From: Chitinophaga sp. CB10
GTDB taxonomy: Bacteria > Bacteroidota > Bacteroidia > Chitinophagales > Chitinophagaceae
Length of the DNA stretch: 64,000 bases
Assembly (NCBI GenBank): GCA_001870995.2
Contig: MLAV02000022.1
Location: forward strand, 1 to 64,000
Reading direction: 5' to 3'
Positions within the stretch are counted from its first letter, which is position 1. The number at the start of each line of letters is the position of its first letter. The position numbers were made by a program, and so were the translations under genes. Positions 25,901 to 35,072 of the stretch are shown one piece after another. The notes below the pieces were generated by a model, which saw only the letters and a program-made list of their open reading frames with translations, did not search any database and had not been told where the DNA came from.

Positions 25901-26646
25901 CGCCCAGGCGCGCTGCCCGCCGTATCCGAAACCCCTTTGTCCTTTTTCCACTGCTCAAAACTATTCTTGATATACAGCAGCAGATCATACTCCGAAGCAT
26001 CGTTCAAAAACTGGTAGGAGGGACGGTACTTATACATAAACGAATCCAGCTCCGGACTTTGCAATTTGGTCATCCGGCCCACCACTTCAGGGGAATAACG
26101 GTAATCGATAAATTTTTCTTTTTCCCAGTACTGCAGCTGCTCTTTAAACTGCTCCTTACGCTGCCGCGCTTTGCTGGGTACCAGGTAAGTAAGTGCGGTA
26201 ATAGGGTTAGCCGGCAGTGTCTTTAACACATCCATCGCCCCAGGCTTCTTGTAGTTGAAATAACGCTCATATTCAGCCCGCATCGCCAGGGAATCCTTAT
26301 AGTGACTCTTCCCCTGCACATTCACGCCCCCCAGCTCATACAACCGCTTTGCCATCAGCACGTCAAACGTCGCATTCATACCCGGGGTCACAATTACTTT
26401 TGTAGCATAACTTACCATGGAGAATTCCAACGTATCCCCCGGCATGGCCTCAATATAAAAACGGCCGTTCTCGGCACTGAGCGTACCGGTCATTGCCCGC
26501 TTATTTAAAATGGAAACAAAGGGAATCCCCACTTTAGTATCCTGATCCGCCACCATACCAGATAATCTAACTTGTGCGACAGTATCCTGCAGGTTGATGA
26601 AAAAGAAAAGAAATAATGCTCCGATATATGCGTAAAAACGAATCAT
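25897..26646 (-). CDS. Exported carboxypeptidase-regulatory-like domain protein
   Basis: This 249-residue protein starts at ATG 26646, which begins the signal peptide (MIRFYAYIGALFLFFFINLQ). TTG at 26661 is less likely. Residues about 28-115 form a CarboxypepD_reg-like fold (VRLSGMVADQDTKVGIPFVS, MSAENGRFYIEAMPGDTLEFS-like strands), the same module that precedes TonB-dependent receptors. The C-terminal half is helical, with Lys/Glu/Tyr-rich stretches, and contains no barrel. Proteins of this type in Bacteroidota are periplasmic or surface proteins of unknown function. It converges on the FHA gene with overlapping stop codons. Confidence 0.8.
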   Translation of the reverse strand: MIRFYAYIGALFLFFFINLQDTVAQVRLSGMVADQDTKVGIPFVSILNKRAMTGTLSAENGRFYIEAMPGDTLEFSMVSYATKVIVTPGMNATFDVLMAKRLYELGGVNVQGKSHYKDSLAMRAEYERYFNYKKPGAMDVLKTLPANPITALTYLVPSKARQRKEQFKEQLQYWEKEKFIDYRYSPEVVGRMTKLQSPELDSFMYKYRPSYQFLNDASEYDLLLYIKNSFEQWKKDKGVSDTAGSAPGR

Positions 26647-26822
26647 GAACTGCGTTATCAACCAAAATTAAACTTCCACCCGCAAAAGAAACGTTAAAAT
26701 GACTGCCGCCAAATCTTAAAATTTTCTAAATACGTGAGTGCCCCGCAACAAAATTATTAATTCTCAACCGGATAAATATATTATTAGTTATTTTTACCTC
26801 ACTCAATCCAGTGAATTTATCT

Positions 26823-27761
26823 ATGTCCCAGAAAGTCATTTTTGCAACCCAACACTATCAGTACTTAAAAGACAGGCTCCTCGCTATCTCCGTTCCACAG
26901 TGGGAAAACGGCGAGCTAGATATACGCGACTTCCCCGATGGTGAACACTACCACCGCATCCTCACCAATGTACGAAACCGCGAAGTTATCCTGTTGGGCG
27001 GCACAATCGACGATAAGGAAACCCTGGAATTATACGACCTCGCCAGCGGTTGCATCCAGCTCGGCGCCTGCGCCATCACCATCGTTATCCCTTATTTCGG
27101 CTACTCCACCATGGAAAGAGCCGTTAAATACGGGGAAATCGTAAAAGCCAAAACCAGGGCCGTACTCTTTTCCTCCCTGCCCCTCACCTCACAGGGTACG
27201 CAGGTGGTCATGATTGACCTACATGTGGACGGTATTACACACTATTTCGAAAGCAACGTACGCCCCACCCACCTCTACGCTAAAGATTTTGTTAAAGATG
27301 CCGCCATGGAACTGGCAGATGGTACCCCCTTCGTCCTCGCCAGCACAGACGCCGGCCGCGCCAAATGGGTGGAATCCCTCGCCAACGACCTCCACGTGCC
27401 CGCCGCTTTCGTTTTCAAACGCCGCATCTCCGGCGAAGAAACCGCCATCACCGCCATCAGCGCCGATGTAAAAGATAAAACCGTAATCATCTACGATGAT
27501 ATGATCCGCACCGGCGGCTCCCTCATCCACGCCGCCGAAGCCTACCGCGATGCCGGCGCCCGCGAAATATTCGTCATCACCACCCACGGCATCTTCGCCG
27601 GCAACGGGTTTCAGCGCATTAAAGACTCCGGCCTCATTAAAAAAATTATCTGCACCGATACCCACCCCAACGCCCTCACCATACAGGACGAAATGCTCGA
27701 AGTACGCTCCGTAGACCATCTCATCCTAAACTTCTTCGAAAGCAATAAGTTTGGCATGTAA
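26823..27761 (+). CDS. Ribose-phosphate pyrophosphokinase-like protein (divergent Prs)
   Basis: This 312-residue protein has the two phosphoribosyltransferase-type halves of PRPP synthetase, which makes PRPP from ribose 5-phosphate and ATP. The PRPP-binding loop is clear (VIIYDDMIRTGGSL). The KRR flexible loop is present (FKRRISGEE), and the catalytic DLH is kept (VMIDLHVDG). However, the usual PYxPYARQDR segment reads PYFGYSTMERAVKYGE, so this is a diverged paralogue and not the standard housekeeping enzyme. ATG at 26823 is preferred over GTG at 26811. A phosphoribosyl-diphosphokinase role is likely but not certain. Confidence 0.85.
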   Translation: MSQKVIFATQHYQYLKDRLLAISVPQWENGELDIRDFPDGEHYHRILTNVRNREVILLGGTIDDKETLELYDLASGCIQLGACAITIVIPYFGYSTMERAVKYGEIVKAKTRAVLFSSLPLTSQGTQVVMIDLHVDGITHYFESNVRPTHLYAKDFVKDAAMELADGTPFVLASTDAGRAKWVESLANDLHVPAAFVFKRRISGEETAITAISADVKDKTVIIYDDMIRTGGSLIHAAEAYRDAGAREIFVITTHGIFAGNGFQRIKDSGLIKKIICTDTHPNALTIQDEMLEVRSVDHLILNFFESNKFGM

Positions 27762-27867
27762 TTCGGTTGGCAGGCTATTTGTAAACAATCGTTTGCAGAG
27801 GGAATCATGCATAACTAAATCGTATTGCACAGGTTATCCCTGCATTTAATCATCCTGACTATTGCTC

Positions 27868-28320
27868 ATGCTGAATTTTCGTATAATCGAGTACGGTAGC
27901 TGCGACTACCACGACATGGTAGCCTTACGTGATGAAATATTACGGAAACCACTGGGATTAACATTCTCGGAAGATTATCTGCAAAAGGAAATCAATGATG
28001 TACTGATTGGCGCATTCTACACTGAAAACAATTCAACATCCATAGTCGGCTGTTGTATCCTCACGCCTTCCTCCACGGAAGAAAATGTGGTGCAGCTCCG
28101 CCAGATGGCTGTAGCCTCCAATGTTCAGAGAAAAGGTATCGGCTCGGATATCATCTCCTACGCCGAAGACCTCGCACGCAACGATGGTTTTAAAGTATTG
28201 ATGATGCATGCGCGGAAAGAAGCCGCAGGCTTCTACCAAAAACTCGGCTACGCCATCACTGGAAACGAATTCACAGAAGTAGGCATACCTCACTTTGAAA
28301 TGCGGAAAAACCTGAATTAA
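27868..28320 (+). CDS. GNAT-family N-acetyltransferase
   Basis: This 150-residue protein has the Gcn5-type fold. The acetyl-CoA binding strand and loop read QLRQMAVASNVQRKGIGSDI (V-x-x-x-x-Q/R-x-x-G-x-G), and a later segment reads AAGFYQKLGYAITGNEF, the usual C-terminal motif B. The EcnI/ElaA-like small acetyltransferases have this length. ATG at 27868 is chosen over TTG at 27862. It stands alone between prs and the SusC leader. The substrate cannot be inferred. Confidence 0.88.
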   Translation: MLNFRIIEYGSCDYHDMVALRDEILRKPLGLTFSEDYLQKEINDVLIGAFYTENNSTSIVGCCILTPSSTEENVVQLRQMAVASNVQRKGIGSDIISYAEDLARNDGFKVLMMHARKEAAGFYQKLGYAITGNEFTEVGIPHFEMRKNLN

Positions 28321-28367
28321 AATTTTTTTTGCCCTCAAACCCATTGTAGAGGGCCACTTGATTGTAT

Positions 28368-28400
28368 AGTTATATTGATAGATCAAATGCCAATATAACT
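28368..28400. promoter_or_regulatory. Dyad in the SusC leader
   Basis: Perfect 10-base arms AGTTATATTG (28368-28377) and CAATATAACT (28391-28400) are separated by 13 bases, 61 bases upstream of the SusC start. The element could be a dimeric regulator site or an RNA hairpin in the 5' leader. Confidence 0.4.
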
Positions 28401-28461
28401 GTAGGCGACTAAGACCGTTTTTAGCGTCTAAAAATTTTGTAACCAAATCGTGCATTATAAA

Positions 28462-31400
28462 ATGAGAAGCCAAGTACTAGCCTGGTTGGGGCTGTGCTAT
28501 GCCCTTTTCTGCTATACCTCCAGCAGCGCATACACAATCCCGCATGGGTACCTGCATATCCGGCAGCAAAAGGATACCACTACCCCGGTAGTAGTAAAAC
28601 CAGCCGCTGATACTACTCCTGTAAAAACCGCAAAGGACACAACGAAACCCGCTCCTGTAAAGGAAGCTGACACCACCAAACCCACTCCTGTAAAGGACAC
28701 TGCCACATCGCAGCAGGATACCACCAAACCCAAAACTCCTGCCGCCACACAGCCCAAACAGGACACCGGCCTTATCCTTCCTCCCGACGAAAAAACCGCT
28801 AAGGAAGAAGTAAATAAATTTAACCTGATCGGCACCATCAAAGATGATGCAGGCACTGCCATTCCAGGCGCCATGATCAAAAATAAAAAAACCGGCGCCG
28901 TAGCACAATCTACACCCGCCGGCACCTACACCATCAAAGCCGCTATCAACGATACCATACTGGTTAGCGCTCCTACCTTTGCCGAACAAACAATTCCTGT
29001 TACAAAACGCGGCGAAATCAACGTACAGCTCTCGCCCGTAAGCGCAGGAAAAAAAGTGCTCAACGAAGTAGTAGTAACCGCACTCGGTATTAAAAAGAAC
29101 CCGCGCAGCGTCGGATACGCCATGTCCGAAGTTACCGGCAACTCCGTACAGGAAGCCAAAGAAGTCAACTTCGTCAATGCCCTCAGCGGTAAAGTACCCG
29201 GCCTCCAGGTAAATACCAACACCGGCTCCATGGGCGGCTCCTCTAAAATCACTATCCGCGGCGTTAAATCCATCCTCGGGGATAACAACGCCTTCTTCGT
29301 GGTAGACGGTGTGCCGATCATGAACACCAATACCAACCAGGGCGGACAGCTCAACGGCGGCGGCGGTTACGACTACGGTAGCCCCCTGCAGGACATCAAC
29401 CCGGAAGACATCGATAACATCTCCGTGCTCAAAGGCGCTGCTGCTACTGCCCTCTACGGCAGCCGCGGCGCAAACGGCGTGCTCCTGCTCTCCACCAAAA
29501 AACGCCCGGATGCAGAAGGCGGTATCGGCGTAACCTACTCCCTCAACGCACAAATGGACCAGGTGTATGTACTGCCCAAATACCAGAACATGTACGGCGG
29601 CGGCGGCAACGGCCTCTTCGATACGCTCTACTATAACCAACACCCGGAAGGATTCCTGAACGAACAAAGCGCTACCTACGACGATAACAACGGTAAAGGA
29701 CGCTACGACCTCATGCCCCAGTACTACGAAGACCAATCCTGGGGACCTAAGCTGGAAGGCCAGATCATCCGCCCTTACTGGTCATGGGGTAAAAACAAAA
29801 ACAATCCTTTCTTCGGCCAAACCACCGCATGGGTGGCCCAGCCAAACAACGTAAAGAATTTCTATAAAACCGGTGTAACCATCACCAACAATATCGCCAT
29901 GAGCGGCGCAAACGATAAAGGCGCTTTCCGCCTCTCCTATGGCAACATGGACCAGAAATTCGTACTGCCTAACTCCACGCTCAAACGCAACAACCTTTCC
30001 TTCAACGGAAACTATAAATTAACCAAAGGCCTCACCGCCACCGCAGCGTTGAACTATAGCTCGCTCAGCGCCAAAGGCCGCCCGGGTACCGGCTTCACCG
30101 GCCCTAACCCCACCCTCCAGTTCACCATGTACGGCCAACGCCAGCTGGAACTGGATAAGGAAAAAATCTACCAGTATCCTGACGGCTCCCAGATGACCTG
30201 GAACCGCCGCGCATGGAACAACGATACCATGTCCTCCAGCAACGGCCCTTACTGGAACCGCTATATGGACTACGAAACGGATAGCCGTAACCGTATGTTC
30301 GGTTACGCCGGCCTCGACCTCGACGCTACCAAATGGCTCACCCTCCGCGGCCGCGTGTACATGGATGATTATAACCAACTCGAAGAAGAAAGAACGGCGA
30401 AAGACTACCTCGTAGGCGGCTACATCAAACGTATCCGCACCTCCCGCGAACTCAACTACGAACTGACCGCCAACGCGCATAAAGAATTCGGGAAGGACTT
30501 CCTCCTCAACGCTACCGTAGGGGGTAATATCATGCACCGCAAATGGACTACCACCGGCGGTTCTACCAACGGCGGACTGATCACCCCGGGCGTGTACAAC
30601 CTCGCCAATAGCGTGTCCCCGGCTACGCCAATCGATGACTACTTCGAAAAACAAATCAACTCCGTTTTTGCTACCGCCAACCTGGGATACAAAAACTTAC
30701 TGTTCCTGGACCTGACCGGCCGCAGCGACTGGAGCTCCACCCTGCTGAAAGGAAATAACCAGTATTTTTACCCGTCAGCATCCCTGTCTTTCGTGTTCTC
30801 CGACCTGCTGAAAGACTGGACCTGGCTCAGCTTCGGTAAAATCAGGGGAAGCGTGGCAGCCGTAGGTAACGACGCCGATCCTTACCGCCTGTATGATACC
30901 TACCAGTTCGTACAGCCTTTCGGTAACAACCCGATCAATACTTTCAACCCTACCAAAAATAACCTGGACCTCAAGCCTGAACGTACTTCAGAATTTGAAA
31001 CCGGTATTGAACTCAAATTCCTCGATAATCGTATAGGCGTTGACTTTACCTACTACGATAAAACCACCAAAGATCAGCTGCTGCCATTGCAAATCCCTGC
31101 TGCAACCGGCTATACCAGCACTTTCGTAAACGGTGGCAGCGTGCAGAACAAGGGAGTGGAAATAGGCGTGAACCTCAACCCGATCCGCCTCAAAAACGGA
31201 TTCCGCTGGGATATCAACGCCAACCTGGCCCGCAACCGCAATAAACTGCTCAACATGAATGTAGCGCAGTACGACCTGTCCCTCCCAATGCTAACCATCG
31301 GTACGGACAGACGCACGCAGAAAGTATCCGTAGTCGCCAAAGTAGGAGAGCCCCTGGGTACGCTCATGGGTACGGATTATGTGTACGATGCCAACGGTAA

Positions 31401-31995
31401 CCGCATCGTAGACGCTGCTACCGGCTACTATAAGGTAAGTGAAATCAAACCTATCGGTAACGCCTATCCGGACTATGTAGGCGGTATCACCAACAGCTTC
31501 AGCTATAAAGGTATCTACCTCTCTGCCCTGGTAGATTTCCAGAAAGGCGGCAACTTCTTCTCCTACACCAACCTCTACGGGGAAAAGTCAGGTCTGCTGG
31601 AAAGCACCGTAGCCAATAATATCCGCGAAACCGGTATCGTAGTGCCCGGCGTTACCGAGGATGGCAAACCTAATGAGAAAGTGATCACCGCCAAGGATCA
31701 TTTCAACTTCAACGGCGGTAACGTGATCAGTAAAGCTAACCTCTACGACGCCAGCTACATCTACCTCCGCGAAGTGAAAATCGGTTATAACCTGCCGGAA
31801 GCATGGTACAAAAAGATCAAGGCACAGGCTGCCCGGCTGTCTTTCTACGGCCGTAACCTCTGGCTGATCAAGTCAAACGCGCCAAATGTGGATCCTTCCA
31901 ACATCCTCAATTCCGCTTCCAATGTGCAGGGTATTGAAGGCGGCGCATTGCCTTCCCTCAGATCGCTCGGTGTTAACCTGAATGTTTCATTCTAA
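28462..31995 (+). CDS. SusC/RagA-family TonB-linked outer-membrane transporter
   Basis: This 1177-residue outer-membrane receptor imports nutrients with energy from TonB. ATG at 28462 begins the signal peptide (MRSQVLAWLGLCYALFCYTS). A Pro/Thr/Lys-rich stretch with DTTKP repeats at residues about 35-110 is unusual for SusC proteins. It is followed by a CarboxypepD_reg domain (about 125-205), the plug domain starting at LNEVVVTALG, with NALSGKVPGLQV and FFVVDGVPIMN, and a C-terminal barrel (about 350-1177) ending in VNLNVSF with a terminal Phe. It is paired with SusD 13 bases downstream. No glycoside hydrolase or sigma/anti-sigma genes are nearby, so the substrate is unknown. Confidence 0.95.
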   Translation: MRSQVLAWLGLCYALFCYTSSSAYTIPHGYLHIRQQKDTTTPVVVKPAADTTPVKTAKDTTKPAPVKEADTTKPTPVKDTATSQQDTTKPKTPAATQPKQDTGLILPPDEKTAKEEVNKFNLIGTIKDDAGTAIPGAMIKNKKTGAVAQSTPAGTYTIKAAINDTILVSAPTFAEQTIPVTKRGEINVQLSPVSAGKKVLNEVVVTALGIKKNPRSVGYAMSEVTGNSVQEAKEVNFVNALSGKVPGLQVNTNTGSMGGSSKITIRGVKSILGDNNAFFVVDGVPIMNTNTNQGGQLNGGGGYDYGSPLQDINPEDIDNISVLKGAAATALYGSRGANGVLLLSTKKRPDAEGGIGVTYSLNAQMDQVYVLPKYQNMYGGGGNGLFDTLYYNQHPEGFLNEQSATYDDNNGKGRYDLMPQYYEDQSWGPKLEGQIIRPYWSWGKNKNNPFFGQTTAWVAQPNNVKNFYKTGVTITNNIAMSGANDKGAFRLSYGNMDQKFVLPNSTLKRNNLSFNGNYKLTKGLTATAALNYSSLSAKGRPGTGFTGPNPTLQFTMYGQRQLELDKEKIYQYPDGSQMTWNRRAWNNDTMSSSNGPYWNRYMDYETDSRNRMFGYAGLDLDATKWLTLRGRVYMDDYNQLEEERTAKDYLVGGYIKRIRTSRELNYELTANAHKEFGKDFLLNATVGGNIMHRKWTTTGGSTNGGLITPGVYNLANSVSPATPIDDYFEKQINSVFATANLGYKNLLFLDLTGRSDWSSTLLKGNNQYFYPSASLSFVFSDLLKDWTWLSFGKIRGSVAAVGNDADPYRLYDTYQFVQPFGNNPINTFNPTKNNLDLKPERTSEFETGIELKFLDNRIGVDFTYYDKTTKDQLLPLQIPAATGYTSTFVNGGSVQNKGVEIGVNLNPIRLKNGFRWDINANLARNRNKLLNMNVAQYDLSLPMLTIGTDRRTQKVSVVAKVGEPLGTLMGTDYVYDANGNRIVDAATGYYKVSEIKPIGNAYPDYVGGITNSFSYKGIYLSALVDFQKGGNFFSYTNLYGEKSGLLESTVANNIRETGIVVPGVTEDGKPNEKVITAKDHFNFNGGNVISKANLYDASYIYLREVKIGYNLPEAWYKKIKAQAARLSFYGRNLWLIKSNAPNVDPSNILNSASNVQGIEGGALPSLRSLGVNLNVSF

Positions 31996-32008
31996 ATTTT
32001 TTGTGAAG

Positions 32009-33493
32009 ATGAAAAACAAACTTTTTAAATATAGCAGCGTAGCCTTGTTAGTAAGCGCGATGATTTTTTCCGGTTGTAAAAAGCTGGACGAAATGAACCG
32101 TGACCCAACTAAACCCACCACTACCCAGCCGCAATACCTGCTTACCGGCGCGCAGAAAACCGCTATGGACATGCTTTACAGCGGTCTCCAAAATGGTTAC
32201 ATCGCCATGCAGTACGCGCAGTTCTGGACCGGCAACTCCCGCACCAACGATGCGCAGTTCCAGCTGGATGAAGGTAACAACGCCGCGCTGTGGAATAACC
32301 TGTACAGTCAGTCCCTCCACAACCTGGATGACCTGATCAAGCAAAACAATTCCAAAACCGATAAAACCGGCGTGCCTAACCAGAACGCCATCGCCATGAT
32401 CATGAAAGCATGGATCTTCCAGATCCTGGCGGATACCTACGGCAACGTGCCCTATTCCGCGGCATTTAACGTTACCACCGATATCACGCCGGCATACGAC
32501 GATGCGCAGGCTATCTACAAATCCCTGGTAGATTCCCTCGAGCAACAAATCACCCTGCTCGACGAATCCCAGATCAGCTTCAACTCCGGCGATATCATCT
32601 ACAACGGGAAAGTAGGTTCCTGGAAAAAACTGGCCCACTCCCTGCTGCTGCGTATAGGCATCCGCATGGCGGACGCAAATCCGCAGCTGGCGCAGCAACT
32701 CATCGAAAAGCATTATAAGGATGCCTTTACTAGCAACGCCGATAATGCCCAGTTCGCCTATCAAAGCGTGGCGCCAAACAAATTCCCTTACAACGAATCA
32801 GAAAGGGAACTCAGTGAATTCTTTGTAACATCCACGCTGACGGATTACATGAAGAGCGTCAGCGATCCGCGGCTGAATATCTACGCGCGCCCCGCCAGGA
32901 ACTCCGATACCATCAAAGGCATGCCTTACGGTACTTCCAGCTCCGACCCCAGCCGCTTAACGCCCAACGAATACTCATTCCCCGGCACGCAGATCTATAG
33001 CGCTACCATGCCAGGTATCCTGATGACGTATTCCGAAGTGGAATTCATCCTCGCGGAAGCAGCCGCCAGAGGCTGGAACGTAGGCGATGCCAAAACCCAT
33101 TACGAAAACGGCGTACGGGCCTCTATCGACTACTGGCGCACGCTTGCCAAAACGGATATCCCCGATGCGGCCATCAACGCATATCTCACCCGCGTGCCAT
33201 ACAATGCGGCCGACTGGCGCAACGTCATCGGCACCCAAAAATGGCTCTCGTTATATCCGCAAGGCTTCCAGGCCTGGTTTGAGCGCACCCGCCTGCATTT
33301 CGCCAAACCCGGCGGCCAGGCGCTGTTCATCAAACCGGTATCCGGCTCCGTGGACCCCAGCGTAACCATGGTGCCCTACCGCCTCACTTACCTGGTATCT
33401 GAAGCCACGCAAAACGCGGCCAATTACACCAAAGCCGCCGAAGCAATCGGTGGGGATAAAAAAGGAACACCACTCTGGTATAATAAATACTAG
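32009..33493 (+). CDS. SusD/RagB-family nutrient-binding lipoprotein
   Basis: This 494-residue surface lipoprotein caps the SusC pore. The lipobox is visible (AMIFSGC, lipidated Cys at residue about 23). TPR-like helices follow (LLTGAQKTAMDMLYSGL, AIAMIMKAWIFQILADTYGNVPYS), with the SusD-like_2 signature MTYSEVEFILAEAAARGW. The start is ATG 32009 and not the ATG at 31982, which lies inside SusC and lacks a signal sequence. The pair has a terminator at 33525-33561. The absence of enzymes nearby points to peptide or another non-glycan ligand as much as to a glycan. Confidence 0.95.
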   Translation: MKNKLFKYSSVALLVSAMIFSGCKKLDEMNRDPTKPTTTQPQYLLTGAQKTAMDMLYSGLQNGYIAMQYAQFWTGNSRTNDAQFQLDEGNNAALWNNLYSQSLHNLDDLIKQNNSKTDKTGVPNQNAIAMIMKAWIFQILADTYGNVPYSAAFNVTTDITPAYDDAQAIYKSLVDSLEQQITLLDESQISFNSGDIIYNGKVGSWKKLAHSLLLRIGIRMADANPQLAQQLIEKHYKDAFTSNADNAQFAYQSVAPNKFPYNESERELSEFFVTSTLTDYMKSVSDPRLNIYARPARNSDTIKGMPYGTSSSDPSRLTPNEYSFPGTQIYSATMPGILMTYSEVEFILAEAAARGWNVGDAKTHYENGVRASIDYWRTLAKTDIPDAAINAYLTRVPYNAADWRNVIGTQKWLSLYPQGFQAWFERTRLHFAKPGGQALFIKPVSGSVDPSVTMVPYRLTYLVSEATQNAANYTKAAEAIGGDKKGTPLWYNKY

Positions 33494-33524
33494 TCAACGC
33501 ATAACTAACACAACTACAATCAAC

Positions 33525-33561
33525 AGCGCCCGGACGCAGCATTCTCGCTGCTCCGGGCGTT
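33525..33561 (+). terminator. Intrinsic terminator after the SusC/SusD pair
   Basis: A 10-base-pair outer stem (33525-33534 with 33552-33561, one G-T pair) and an inner GCAGC/GCTGC stem close a 6-base loop. A short T-rich tail follows. Confidence 0.8.
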
Positions 33562-33655
33562 TCCCATTTAAAGGCCACGCTTCCGTTTATCTGCTCCCGC
33601 TTTTCTGATACGCGCCTATGTTATATCTTTAACGCAACCTATATTCATTAGTAGC

Positions 33656-34369
33656 ATGATTAGAAAAATCTCGTGCCTGCTGATGGTGGCATTCTTATGT
33701 CAAACCGCCACCGCACAGGATATGACGCACGTTTATCAACACTGGTACACGTACTTTGGTACGGCTAAGCTCAACGGCAAATTCGCAATTCCTTTCGATG
33801 TGCAGCTCCGCCTGCGGGACGGCTTCAGCGACAAAGGGCAGCTCCTGGTCCGCGGGGGCCTGCAGTACTCGCTTAACAAACAACACCACATCCTCCTGGG
33901 ATACGCCTACGTGCCCACGTACAACGGCACCGCGGACGCCTGGCTGCCGGAACACCGCATTTTCCAGCAGTACATCTACAAGGCTTCCCAGGTAGATATG
34001 ACGCACCGTTTCCGCCTGGAACAGCGCTGGGTAGGGCAGCCGAATGCCGCCGCTCCCTTTAAGCCCGTGGAGGACTGGAAATACGGAAACAGGGCCCGGT
34101 ATTTCAACCGCACCGTACTGCCTTTCCAAAAAAAAGCCGCCACACCCTATGTAGCCTTGCAGGAGGAAATCTTTCTGAATCTCTGGGGTAACGAGATAAA
34201 CAATATTCTATTTGATCAAAACCGCTTCCTGGTGGCCATCGGCTACCAGTTCAAGCCCGATCTGCGGGTCGACGTCGGCTATATGAACCAGCTGGTACAG
34301 GTCAATTCCGGCGCTGAAACCATGAACCACATCCTGCACTTCAGCGTTTTCCACAATTTTAAATTGTAA
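33656..34369 (+). CDS. DUF2490-like exported outer-membrane protein
   Basis: This 237-residue protein has a signal peptide (residues 1-21, ending QTATAQ). The mature protein is a run of amphipathic strands starting at VYQHWYTYFGTAKLNGKF and ending HFSVFHNFKL, as in the DUF2490 family of small Bacteroidota beta-barrels of unknown function. It has its own promoter region (162 bases after SusD, past a terminator), so it is not necessarily linked to the SusC/SusD pair. It is followed by an inverted repeat at 34380-34422. Confidence 0.85.
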   Translation: MIRKISCLLMVAFLCQTATAQDMTHVYQHWYTYFGTAKLNGKFAIPFDVQLRLRDGFSDKGQLLVRGGLQYSLNKQHHILLGYAYVPTYNGTADAWLPEHRIFQQYIYKASQVDMTHRFRLEQRWVGQPNAAAPFKPVEDWKYGNRARYFNRTVLPFQKKAATPYVALQEEIFLNLWGNEINNILFDQNRFLVAIGYQFKPDLRVDVGYMNQLVQVNSGAETMNHILHFSVFHNFKL

Positions 34370-34379
34370 ATTTTTTATA

Positions 34380-34422
34380 TCCTATGGAGAGATCTAAGGC
34401 CGCGCCGGGTATCTCCATAGGA
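34380..34422. repeat. Inverted repeat in the 34370-34574 gap
   Basis: CCTATGGAGA (34381-34390) and TCTCCATAGG (34412-34421) form an 11-base-pair stem including the flanking T-A pair, around a GC-rich 21-base loop. It lies just after the DUF2490-like gene and may act as a terminator, though no T-run follows. The rest of the gap holds no ORF. Confidence 0.5.
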
Positions 34423-34574
34423 ACCTCCGGCTTTCGTCCGGCTGCATATGCCATGACTGACCGTGCCTCCTTAGGGCCGGCTTCGGGGTAAAACGCCTGA
34501 AATCTAAATGCTGCCTGGGAAAACCATAAATGTACGCTGCCGAACAAATCCCTCCCTGCGGGCAATAACCCGTT

Positions 34575-35054
34575 CTACTCAATCTTCTCCCTCAGCAACC
34601 GCACGCACCCCTCATACTGCTCTTCGGAGTTAAAAGCGCTGGCAGGAATCAAAAAGAAAGTCTTCTTGTCGCGATAGAGGTAAATAAACTTCTTGGTGTC
34701 CACCACCCTGGAAAACTTGTTCCAGCTGATAGCGCGTTCATGATAGGAAGACCCAGTGGAAATCAACATCCCGTCGTCTTCGAACTTCAGACGGATATCG
34801 TCCTTGAAGGTAGCGGCACGACTATAAATGGAGAGGGGGAGTAAAAACCAGAAAATCCAGGTAAGCACCAGGATCATGACGGTTATGCCTGTTAAGGCCC
34901 CGATAGTTACAAGATTGAAGAAATATCCGGCGAAAGTAGCCAGCAGGAAGATGATAATGGTGTTGCGAAAAACCTTGATTTCGCCACGATGCATAAAATG
35001 GTACCGTAATGCACTCAACACCTCGCCTTTATTGTAATTAAATTCTACATGCAT
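34575..35054 (-). CDS. YcxB-like membrane protein
   Basis: This 159-residue protein has two transmembrane helices near residues 33-75 (NTIIIFLLATFAGYFFNL and VMILVLTWIFWFLLPLSIY). They are followed by a YcxB-like C-terminal domain with an ISWNKFSRVVDTKKFIYLY strand pair and FFLIPASAF, the pattern of that family. The function of YcxB proteins is not established. It follows the small secreted protein gene by 18 bases, so the two may be co-transcribed. Confidence 0.8.
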   Translation of the reverse strand: MHVEFNYNKGEVLSALRYHFMHRGEIKVFRNTIIIFLLATFAGYFFNLVTIGALTGITVMILVLTWIFWFLLPLSIYSRAATFKDDIRLKFEDDGMLISTGSSYHERAISWNKFSRVVDTKKFIYLYRDKKTFFLIPASAFNSEEQYEGCVRLLREKIE

Positions 35055-35072
35055 TACCGAATGCCACCAGGT

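Noticed and set aside
28477..29736. Antisense ORF of 419 codons across SusC
   Set aside because: It is a shadow of the GC-rich SusC codons, has no family features and runs opposite to the clear SusC product.
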